Below are positions 38,295 through 45,229 of a stretch of DNA of 45,229 nucleotides, in pieces. The position numbers and the translations under genes are program-made. A model generated the notes under the pieces. That model worked only from the letters and a program-made list of their open reading frames with translations. It did not search any database and was not told where the DNA came from. How positions within the stretch are numbered: the first letter of the stretch is position 1; each line of letters opens with the position of its first letter. The stretch covers positions 1 through 45,229 of the forward strand of contig JAGZJZ010000051.1 in the NCBI GenBank assembly GCA_018365455.1, written 5' to 3'. Source of the DNA: Clostridiales bacterium. Its GTDB lineage: Bacteria > Bacillota > Clostridia > Lachnospirales > Lachnospiraceae.

Positions 38295-40616
38295 CTATTG
38301 CTGTGCATTCACCACATTTACGATACTAAGCTTCTCAATCTTCTTCGATGGTGAAATCACCGCAATAAATGTCGTAATAGCAGAAGCTGCAATGGTAACC
38401 GCCAATACCAGTAACGGAGGCTGCCATTCTACTCCCCAGTTTTCCGTGACCATCATAGTAAACACCATTTTGTGGCATAACAGCCCCAAAACACAGCCTG
38501 CGATGCTTCCTACTACAGCATAGGAGGCTGCTTCAGCCCAAACCATCCGCTTTAGCTGTCTGGCGCTCATTCCTACGGCCCGCATCATTCCATATTGATT
38601 CATCCGGCTGGAAACACTGCCATTTACGGTATTTACTATGTTCAGCAGCGCTACGAAAGCGATTACCATTAAGAAACCATACACAAACACCGACATTGAC
38701 AGATAGGCTGCCTGCACATCCTGGTTTGCAATTCGTTTATCCAGCAGTGAAATCTGGTTTCCGGCTAATTCTCGAATTTTCTCATCCAGATCAGAGGGTG
38801 CATTTGCATTTACCTGTATATCAATAATGGTGTAATCGTCAGATCCGGTCAGTGCGGTAAAGGTTTTTTCAGAACAGATAACAGCCTGTTCCCCTGCTGC
38901 TCTGTCATATGGTGCATCTGCTAAGATGCCCGCCACACGCAATGAAGTTTCTCCCTTTGGCAGATTTACCAACATTGTGTCCCCAACATGCCAGTCCTGT
39001 TCTTCTGAGTAGATAACCAGAACTCCGTCTCCATCCCTGGCATCTTCTATATTTCCCTCAATCAGCTGATCCTCTACCCAATCGAACTGATATTGCTCAT
39101 GAGAAATCAGCATAGCGGTATTGACCTGCTCCCTGCCAGAAACCGGAATATCATATGCAAACATACGGCCATATGTCTTCTTGACACCTGCCAGTTCACT
39201 GATTTCTCCCGCAAGGTCATGCTTTATTGACGGAGCATTTTCTTCAGCCAGAATACTGATATCCGGGGCATAGGGCCGAAGAGGATTCAGTGCATGATTC
39301 ATAAACGTGATCAGCACCGTAAAACACAAAAATAAAACAATGCTGATAGCAAATGATCCGGAAAGTAAAAATGTATTCTTACCGCTTTGAAATGCATGGT
39401 TTACCCCCATCCCGGTTTCCACGTGAAAAATACGGGTATTTGCAGCTTTTCCTACTGTTTTCATCCCCCTTAGACTCCCTGTGAGAGCCGCCTGGGGCGA
39501 AACTCCCGCTGCTTTTTTACACGGAGCATTGGATGCCAGCATAACAGCCAGAAAACCAACTCCTGCCCCTGCAAGAAGTGCGGGCACACTGATCTGGAAC
39601 AGCGGCATTTCAGCAAAAAATGCGGAATTGAAAAACTTAAGATAAGCTGCCGCCGCCCACATCATCAGTGTTCCCGCCAGTAAACCAATGGGAACTCCAA
39701 CTACACACAGACGAAGCCCTTCCAGTCTCACATAACGTCTGACCTGCTTTTTCGTTGCTCCCAGACAGCGCATCATTCCAAAAAACTGCACCCGCTCTGT
39801 CACCCGCATCGTAAAGCTGCTTGAAATCATAAAAGTACCTGCACAGAGAATCAGCACAAACAAAATACCTGACACAAGGTAAAGCTGGTACATCCCACTG
39901 TCGTTTCCCTGGCCTAATAACCTAAGCAGTACCCGGTTGGTACCTACTTGATCTTTGGAAAGCCCATAATCTGTCTTTATTTCCTCTATCGCCTGACGTA
40001 TGTTGGCACTCTTTTTGAACTGGATGTAATAAGCGCTATACACATTTTCAGATGGGAGATTCTGAATTCCAACCGTAGAAAAATAAACGCCATGCCGGTC
40101 AAAAGACTTCAGAGATACGAAATCACTGCTGATGCCCGTAATCTTAAACTTGCCCGATGATCCGTCTGCAAGAGTAATATCTACTGTATCTCCCACTGCA
40201 TAACCCAGCTTCTGCATAGCCGACCTGTCCATCATAATTTCATCCAAAGCCTCAGGAAACCGCCCTTCGACTGCCTCCATATTCATCTCTCTGGACATAG
40301 CCTCATCCCCACCGGAAATCCGTACCTCCAAATCTCCTGTTCTCCCGCTTTCAATTTCGTATACCCAGCCGGAAACTGCCACATCCGGCCTGCTCCCGAT
40401 CTGCTCTGCAATTTTGGGAGCCGGATTTGATACAACCGCATGGTAATTTCCATATGTCTTTATCTGTTCAATCATCTGTGTCTTTACGCTCATGTCTGCC
40501 ATGCCGAAAACCGCTGCAACCAGCAAAACGGATACTGCAATACAGGTGATGGTTAAGCGATTTTTCTTTTTATGCACCTTTGCATATTCAGAAATCAATC
40601 CAAGATAGCTCTTCAC
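38295..40616 (-). CDS. MacB/FtsX-type ABC transporter permease
   Basis: This 773-residue membrane protein has an N-terminal helix (about 20-40), a periplasm-facing MacB-like domain, three helices (about 255-365), a second extracytoplasmic domain and three C-terminal helices. The duplicated FtsX motif is seen as M-M-R-C-L-G-A-T-K-K-Q-V and M-M-R-A-V-G-M-S-A-R-Q-L. Such permeases export peptides, lipids or antimicrobial compounds, or act as mechanotransmission devices. It starts at 40616 overlapping the ATPase stop (ATGA), so the two are coupled. A partner membrane-fusion protein is absent, as usual in Firmicutes. Confidence 0.92.
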   Translation of the reverse strand: MKSYLGLISEYAKVHKKKNRLTITCIAVSVLLVAAVFGMADMSVKTQMIEQIKTYGNYHAVVSNPAPKIAEQIGSRPDVAVSGWVYEIESGRTGDLEVRISGGDEAMSREMNMEAVEGRFPEALDEIMMDRSAMQKLGYAVGDTVDITLADGSSGKFKITGISSDFVSLKSFDRHGVYFSTVGIQNLPSENVYSAYYIQFKKSANIRQAIEEIKTDYGLSKDQVGTNRVLLRLLGQGNDSGMYQLYLVSGILFVLILCAGTFMISSSFTMRVTERVQFFGMMRCLGATKKQVRRYVRLEGLRLCVVGVPIGLLAGTLMMWAAAAYLKFFNSAFFAEMPLFQISVPALLAGAGVGFLAVMLASNAPCKKAAGVSPQAALTGSLRGMKTVGKAANTRIFHVETGMGVNHAFQSGKNTFLLSGSFAISIVLFLCFTVLITFMNHALNPLRPYAPDISILAEENAPSIKHDLAGEISELAGVKKTYGRMFAYDIPVSGREQVNTAMLISHEQYQFDWVEDQLIEGNIEDARDGDGVLVIYSEEQDWHVGDTMLVNLPKGETSLRVAGILADAPYDRAAGEQAVICSEKTFTALTGSDDYTIIDIQVNANAPSDLDEKIRELAGNQISLLDKRIANQDVQAAYLSMSVFVYGFLMVIAFVALLNIVNTVNGSVSSRMNQYGMMRAVGMSARQLKRMVWAEAASYAVVGSIAGCVLGLLCHKMVFTMMVTENWGVEWQPPLLVLAVTIAASAITTFIAVISPSKKIEKLSIVNVVNAQQ

Positions 40617-41296
40617 TCTGCATACCCCCCTAAATCAGTAAGAATCCCATCCGAAACCCTTAGAACCCGGTCCGCCGTAGAAGCTATGCTGCGGTTATGG
40701 GTAATCATCAGAATTGTCTGGCTGTATCGCCTGGATGCCGACTTCAGCAGGGAAATAACCTCACTGCTGTTTTGCGTATCCAGGTTTCCCGTTGGCTCAT
40801 CCGCCAGAATCAGCATCGGCCGGGTAATCAGTGCCCGCCCAATTGCAACACGCTGCTGCTGCCCCCCTGATAACTGGCTTGGCAAATGAGTCCGCCTTTC
40901 TTTCAGAGACAAAACCGTCAGCAGCTCTTCCACATAATCCTGGTCCGGCTTTTTATAATCCAAAAGCAAGGGAAATATCATATTTTGTTCTACCGTCAAC
41001 TCCGGAATCAGGTTAAACGCCTGAAAAATAAATCCGATATTCCTCCGCCGGAAAATCGTAAGCTTTTCATCATCCATCTCCAGAATTTCTCTGCCGTCAA
41101 TCTGAATACACCCAGAGGCAGGCGTGTCCAGCGCACCAATCATATTCAGCAGCGTACTTTTCCCTGATCCAGACTCGCCCACAACCGCAACAAACTGGCC
41201 CTTCGGAACCGAAAAAGATACATTTTTCAGCGCTTCCACTGCCGTCTCACCGCTTCCATAGGTTTTGTATAATTCTTTTACTTCTAATAAGTTCAT
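40613..41296 (-). CDS. ABC transporter ATP-binding protein (LolD/MacB-like)
   Basis: This 227-residue ATPase has Walker A G-E-S-G-S-G-K-S-T at about residues 37-45, Q-loop F-Q-A-F-N-L-I-P, signature L-S-G-G-Q-Q-Q-R at about 137-144 and Walker B L-I-L-A-D-E-P-T-G-N-L-D. It is the first gene of a two-gene operon with the FtsX-type permease. The interrupted XRE gene is convergent with it. Confidence 0.94.
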   Translation of the reverse strand: MNLLEVKELYKTYGSGETAVEALKNVSFSVPKGQFVAVVGESGSGKSTLLNMIGALDTPASGCIQIDGREILEMDDEKLTIFRRRNIGFIFQAFNLIPELTVEQNMIFPLLLDYKKPDQDYVEELLTVLSLKERRTHLPSQLSGGQQQRVAIGRALITRPMLILADEPTGNLDTQNSSEVISLLKSASRRYSQTILMITHNRSIASTADRVLRVSDGILTDLGGYAE

Positions 41297-41529
41297 TTAA
41301 ATCCACCTTTCCAAAGCATGTTAAACAGGCTTTCATTCGATGGGTATAGCATAACATGATTAGCTTGCATATAGGTGACATTTAGATTACACATTTGTAA
41401 GATTCCCTAATTAATATATCTTCATGTATGTTTTAAAAAAATTGTGAATGCTCCTATGAAAATTAATATTGCAGTTGTAAAATTTTTATTCATAATCTAT
41501 AATTTAACTATAAAAGGGAGGGAATTCAT

Positions 41530-42978
41530 GTGAAAAAAATAGTGTTAAGTGCTTTTCTAATAACATTTTTATTTGTTTTATGTATTATACCTGCACAAGC
41601 AGAAGAAAAATTAGAAACGGTCAAAATCGGAGATAATGTACATGTCACAATCAATAGGGAAACTCAAGAAGCAATTATTTCAGGATCAGGAGATACCTTT
41701 GATTTTGATCAGGATGGTTTTGATCCAAGTGGAAAATATACAAACCCATTCCGCTTGGGAAAACATTACAAAATTATTATTAAAGATGGTATTACCAGTA
41801 TTGGAGATTATCTATTTGACAATATTAATCCTATCGGAGGAGTCTACAATATACCTAACGGCGTGACGCGCATTGGAAAATCTGCTTTCAGTGGCATAGA
41901 TGTTACCACTGTAAACTTACCTAAAAGTTTGAAAATTATTGATGAGTATGCTTTCTCTAGTCTTTCGAATGTGGAGCGTTTTAATTTGCCAGATGGATTA
42001 ACATTTATTGGGAAAAGTGCTTTTTCAAGTACTGGAATCAAAGAAATAAAAATTCCTAATACAGTTAAAAAAATAGAAGCTTTGACTTTTAGCTCATGTT
42101 CGAGTTTAACAAAAATAGAATTGCCGCCTTCGATAACATCTATTGGAAGAAATGCTTTTTGGTATAGTCAAGCACTGGCTACAATTAATCTGCCTAATGG
42201 TTTAAAAACCATAGATGCAAGCGCTTTTGAAGGTTGTATTTCGTTTAATGGCAGCTATGCTGTTCCATACCCATCTCAGGAATATATCTCAGGCAGTTTC
42301 AGATATAAAGTCCTGACATCAGATACAAACGGTGGTACAGTCCAGGTAATCGCACCCATCAACAACCAAAAAACGAAACTCACGATTCCTGACACAATAA
42401 AACTCAATACCTACAACTCTACAGTAACAAGTATCGCAAAAAATGCTTTTAAATCAAATAAGAAACTTAAGACCATAAACATGGGTAAATATGTTACATC
42501 CATCGGAGACAGGGCATTCTACAACTGTTCAGCACTCAGAAGTGTAAACTTCGGCAGTAAAGTTAATGAAATCGGAAAAGCTGCATTCCGTGGCTGCTCC
42601 AATCTTAAAAAGGTGAAGTTGCCGACTAAAATTACTTCTATTAAAGAGGAACTGTTTTACGGTTGTAAAAATCTGAAGACAGTGACATTTGGTAATTATA
42701 CAACTACTGTCGGAAATAGTGTTTTCTCAGGATGTACCGGATTAAAGAGTATTACTCTTCCTTCGCGTATTAAAACGCTGGGAAGCAAGGCATTCTATAA
42801 TTGTAAGAATTTGAAAAAAATCACGGTTAAAGGAACTGCACTGATAAAAGTTGGGAATTCTGCGCTGAAGATGATAAACAGTCAGGCTATGATAAAGGTT
42901 CCTAAAAGTAAAGTAAAGAAATACACCACACTATTTAAAGGTAAGGGACAGAGCAAGACGGTTAAGGTTTGTAAATAG
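41530..42978 (+). CDS. Secreted BspA-like leucine-rich repeat (LRR_5) protein
   Basis: This 482-residue protein has a signal peptide (K-K, hydrophobic stretch of about 18, cleavage after A-Q-A at about residue 24). It then has about 12 repeats of roughly 23 residues with the LRR_5 pattern (I-G-x-x-A-F-x-x-C-x-x-L-x-x-I-x-L-P). A non-repeat region at about 245-290 separates two blocks. The C-terminal I-K-V-P-K-S-K-V-K-K-Y tail is common in Lachnospiraceae LRR_5 proteins. No LPxTG motif or membrane anchor is seen, so it is probably secreted. Start is GTG at 41530 with GGGAGGG upstream. It may bind host or bacterial surfaces; that is family inference. Confidence 0.9.
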   Translation: MKKIVLSAFLITFLFVLCIIPAQAEEKLETVKIGDNVHVTINRETQEAIISGSGDTFDFDQDGFDPSGKYTNPFRLGKHYKIIIKDGITSIGDYLFDNINPIGGVYNIPNGVTRIGKSAFSGIDVTTVNLPKSLKIIDEYAFSSLSNVERFNLPDGLTFIGKSAFSSTGIKEIKIPNTVKKIEALTFSSCSSLTKIELPPSITSIGRNAFWYSQALATINLPNGLKTIDASAFEGCISFNGSYAVPYPSQEYISGSFRYKVLTSDTNGGTVQVIAPINNQKTKLTIPDTIKLNTYNSTVTSIAKNAFKSNKKLKTINMGKYVTSIGDRAFYNCSALRSVNFGSKVNEIGKAAFRGCSNLKKVKLPTKITSIKEELFYGCKNLKTVTFGNYTTTVGNSVFSGCTGLKSITLPSRIKTLGSKAFYNCKNLKKITVKGTALIKVGNSALKMINSQAMIKVPKSKVKKYTTLFKGKGQSKTVKVCK

Positions 42979-43362
42979 GTAAATATGATTCCATAAATAT
43001 AAGTCTGATATAACGACTAAATTAAAAGGCGGAAAGGTAGGCTCAATATAACTTGGATTTGCTGGTGGTAGTTTGGAATCCCTGTCGAATGATATTCTAT
43101 GAGAAGATCGCATCTTACAGATAAAGATTCTAAAATTTATAAAAGAATATTGGCACCTATATTTGCACCTATATATTACTGAAGCGCTTCACATTTAATT
43201 TTATATTTGCTATAATAAAATACGGATATATTCTGCCAAATTATAGTGTCTATAGTTTAATAAGTGATGTTGTATAACAACCAGTATTTACTATATCTTA
43301 TGCCAAAAACTTGCTATTCATAGTAGTCTCTTCTATAATAAAATAAAAAAGGAGTTGATATT
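42979..43362. other. AT-rich intergenic region
   Basis: This 384-bp stretch holds no gene I can support. GCACCTATAT occurs twice close together (about 43150-43176). TATAAT-like boxes (for example about 43332-43338) with AAAAGGAG lie just before the next gene and probably form its promoter and ribosome site. Confidence 0.45.
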
Positions 43363-43677
43363 ATGACCAAGCTTCCCTATTCAAAGTTTGAGAAACTTTT
43401 AAGTATAGTTAGCTTTACAATAATCTGCATTGCTTATTTTTTACTATTTACAGGAATTTCCACCAATGAAGATCGTATATTTATGATTGGTTTTCTAACA
43501 TTCCTATACATTTTTCTATTGTTATTTGAATACTACCCACAAACTACGAATCTCGTGACCTCGAGAAAATACAACTCTAGCAATGAAGAAGACAAGCGCA
43601 GTATGGAACATAATATTCGATTAGTCGTTTCTGCATTACGTTGTATACTTGCAATCAGCCATATTTTTTTACTATAA
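43363..43677 (+). CDS. Small hypothetical membrane protein
   Basis: This 104-residue protein has three hydrophobic segments (about 12-30, 38-55, 88-104) and a polar loop between the second and third. The start has AAAAAGGAG upstream. The first helix after a short basic N-terminus recalls DUF1648-like membrane proteins, but the typical P-x-H-x-x-x-x-G-x-x-D loop is missing, so I leave it unnamed. It lies 36 bp before another small membrane protein on the same strand. Confidence 0.65.
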   Translation: MTKLPYSKFEKLLSIVSFTIICIAYFLLFTGISTNEDRIFMIGFLTFLYIFLLLFEYYPQTTNLVTSRKYNSSNEEDKRSMEHNIRLVVSALRCILAISHIFLL

Positions 43678-43713
43678 TATATTTTATAAATTTGAATTTG
43701 GTGGAGTAAAATC

Positions 43714-44052
43714 TTGAAGAAAATAGTATTTTTTGTACCTGCGATAATATATGCACTCTTTTATGGATTTATTATAATTGGTGTAGGACTTTCAATTTCT
43801 TCTTTGGTATATGCGTGGATTTGTTTTAGCTTAATCAGCGGTTTTTTACTATATAAAGGTAAATTCTGGGGAGGTTTTATAGGTATGTTGCCTGGTATAC
43901 ATTCTATTTATATGAGTACCCAGGACACTGGACAAGTTTTACCTGTTGAGCGACCATCTGGTATCATTATTATTGCGTTTTATTTACTATGCAGTTGTTT
44001 TATTTTTCACCGCAAAAAACGTTCAAAAAGAAATAATAACGAGAAGGTCTAA
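43714..44052 (+). CDS. Small hypothetical membrane protein
   Basis: This 112-residue protein has three to four hydrophobic segments and a basic C-terminal tail (H-R-K-K-R-S-K-R). The likely start is TTG at 43714, preceded by GGTGGAG. I recognise no family. With the preceding gene it may form a two-gene operon ending at the terminator at 44092. Confidence 0.65.
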   Translation: MKKIVFFVPAIIYALFYGFIIIGVGLSISSLVYAWICFSLISGFLLYKGKFWGGFIGMLPGIHSIYMSTQDTGQVLPVERPSGIIIIAFYLLCSCFIFHRKKRSKRNNNEKV

Positions 44053-44091
44053 AGAAACAATAATATATATTTAACCTATGAAGGCGTCAAT

Positions 44092-44127
44092 AAATCCCCG
44101 CGGGTAGTGATCCGTGGGGATTTGTTT
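44092..44127 (+). terminator. Terminator after the small membrane protein genes
   Basis: AAATCCCCGCGG (44092-44103) pairs with CCGTGGGGATTT (44112-44123) with one mismatch, followed by TTTGTTTGTT on the plus strand. It lies 40 bp after the stop of the second membrane protein. Confidence 0.75.
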
Positions 44128-44162
44128 GTTCAAAGTTACTAATTAATCAAAGTAATTGATTA

Positions 44163-44609
44163 TCAGGTTTCTGGTTTGATACATCTTTCAAAAATTAATA
44201 AAGTCTGATTAATCGTTGCATTAAGTGATAGCCCTAAATAGCCAACAAGTACACCGCTGGAATTTTTTCCTACTTCGTTGGAGAGGGCACTATGTAAACG
44301 CCATCCTTGTTGGGCATATTCCGATAAAATAAGTTGAATAGCGTTTTGATTGACAGTACCGTCAGAATTGTCATTTATGCATTCAGTTTTATACTCGTAA
44401 ACAGGATTTTTATTTAGCTGCTGTTCTTTCGTGATTTGTAGTTGTTCTACAAGTTGAATTTTCCGATTAAGCTTCTCCTCCTCTTGAATACGAGTTTGCC
44501 TGTTTTCCTCTGATGTTATAACTCTGCCCCTGATAAAATCATAATTACAGTTAAAACATTTTTTTACATTATCCCCAAGAAGCTCTTTACATTTTGGACA
44601 TTCTTTCAT
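44163..44609 (-). CDS. Zinc-ribbon protein with DUF4177-like domain
   Basis: This 148-residue protein begins with a zinc ribbon (C-P-K-C at 4-7, C-F-N-C about 13 residues later). A charged helical linker follows (about 35-65), then a small beta-alpha domain with Y-E-Y-K-T-E-C, then Q-N-A-I-Q-L-I-L-S-E-Y-A-Q-Q-G-W-R-L. That G-W-x-L pattern is typical of DUF4177-like proteins. The start at 44609 follows GGAACA-type sequence; an upstream in-frame ATG is at 44636. Function is unknown. Confidence 0.75.
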   Translation of the reverse strand: MKECPKCKELLGDNVKKCFNCNYDFIRGRVITSEENRQTRIQEEEKLNRKIQLVEQLQITKEQQLNKNPVYEYKTECINDNSDGTVNQNAIQLILSEYAQQGWRLHSALSNEVGKNSSGVLVGYLGLSLNATINQTLLIFERCIKPET

Positions 44610-45229
44610 ATTGTTCCTCCGTTGCAATATTAGCATTATAATGGCATGGTCGTTTTCTTCGCATTTTAAGCCTCTTTAAAAAAGTCTTCCAAACAAGGTA
44701 ATCATCTTTGAAAGCATTCAGTTCACTATTTCTAATATTAAATTCTGCTGATTCAATTTTAGCATAACTGCTTCTGGATAACCCGCACTAACTGCATCTT
44801 AGCCACCACCTGATCTAGAGCGTGTTTTTAAATTGCTTTCTGGCAGCTGTGCATCCCAGTTTGTGGGTTATTTGTCCCGGATAAAGGGCGCATAGCGGGC
44901 TATGTAACCTGAATTCGGGACAAATATGCCACTAAGTGGAGCGTGCAGATGATAGGAATGAATTTTCAAACACGCTCTAGATTTAATTACAATTTTATCC
45001 TAGATTTCGTATATTATTATCCAGCACAATATGATGTATAAGCACTTGTTTCATAACTAATATTATACCGAACGTGGGCTAACTTATCAACTATTTTTGC
45101 CATTAATTTTGGAAGGTTTGATTCCTGCTATCCGACTGCTGAGCCACAATGTTTTAAAAGATAAGCGGCGGGGCTAGGTCAAATCCCTCACGAATGCATA
45201 TACCAGACAATTAACGAATAAACATTAGA
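44610..45229. other. Gene-free right edge of the window with a MITE-like element
   Basis: No open frame in this 620-bp stretch has both a ribosome site and a plausible length. The part from 44815 to 44980 is a short inverted-repeat element, annotated separately. The rest shows no dyad or repeat I can name. Confidence 0.5.
44815..44980. mobile_element. 166-bp MITE-like element with terminal inverted repeats and inner stem
   Basis: The left end CTAGAGCGTGTTTTTAAATT and the inverse of the right end, CTAGAGCGTGTTTGAAAATT, match at 18 of 20 positions. Inside, ATTTGTCCCG (44870-44879) pairs with CGGGACAAAT (44916-44925), and CATAG with CTATG (44891-44904). There is no open frame, so it cannot move itself. 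If the TA in CTAG is the target duplication, it fits an IS630/mariner-type MITE; this is inference. A related fragment lies at 64-130. Confidence 0.65.

Noticed and set aside
1..45229. CRISPR array, tRNA or rRNA genes
   Set aside because: I saw no regularly spaced direct repeats and no cloverleaf or rRNA-like stretch; the XRE gene, not a tRNA, is the integration site.

Overview
This window looks like the chromosome of a gut Firmicute, most likely a Lachnospiraceae/Clostridia relative. The evidence is consistent AGGAGG-type ribosome sites, YesN/AraC and LytTR regulators, LplABC-type sugar transporters, a BspA-like leucine-rich-repeat secreted protein, and a Tn4451/TnpX-type serine recombinase. 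This is inferred from gene content only. I see no rRNA, tRNA or CRISPR array.

Layout. At 1-136 lies a fragment of a short repeat with a perfect 36-bp palindrome; a related 166-bp MITE-like element lies at 44815-44980. At 0.1-5.5 kb, on the minus strand, are a YesN-type regulator and an oligosaccharide ABC importer (two permeases and a lipoprotein). At 6.0-10.4 kb is a MerR-controlled cluster: a MerR-type promoter, its regulator, a serine hydrolase and a short UvrA-like ATPase without the UvrB-binding domain. At 10.3-14.1 kb an AraC regulator is divergent from a GH2 glycosidase. At 14.3-16.3 kb is a DNA-damage-tolerance operon (DinB polymerase, a 79-residue protein, an HMCES/YedK protein). At 16.3-21.5 kb is a CprRK/LanRK-like two-component system divergent from a three-gene LanFEG-like ABC transporter, followed by a decayed second response regulator. 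At 21.5-24.7 kb are a VanZ-like protein, two ferredoxin-type redox proteins and a divergent TetR regulator. At 24.7-27.4 kb is a tightly overlapping operon of a uridine-kinase-like protein, a LytTR response regulator and a GHKL sensor kinase.

The centrepiece is an integrative mobilizable element of about 10.19 kb (27754-37941). It is inserted inside an XRE-family regulator gene, whose two halves (27644-27753 and 37942-38278) rejoin in frame across a GG dinucleotide to give a 148-residue protein. The element has about 15-bp inverted ends, a pMV158/MobV-type oriT near its left end (27924-27957), and a single-chain Type IIG-like restriction-modification enzyme co-transcribed with a small ribbon-helix-helix protein. 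It also carries three overlapping small genes (two DUF6809-like paralogues around an unrelated one), a second RHH protein with a visible promoter/operator, an XRE regulator, a Cys-rich VLP protein, a MobV relaxase, TnpW and a large serine recombinase. Four copies of a 23-bp near-palindrome sit at the boundaries of its modules, and two of them bracket the AT-rich restriction cargo. If the oriT is used as in pMV158, the restriction module is in the leading region, and the transferred strand is the template strand for its genes.

At 38-45 kb are a MacB/FtsX-type ABC exporter (minus strand), a secreted LRR_5 protein, two small membrane proteins, a zinc-ribbon/DUF4177-like protein, and the MITE-like element in otherwise featureless sequence.
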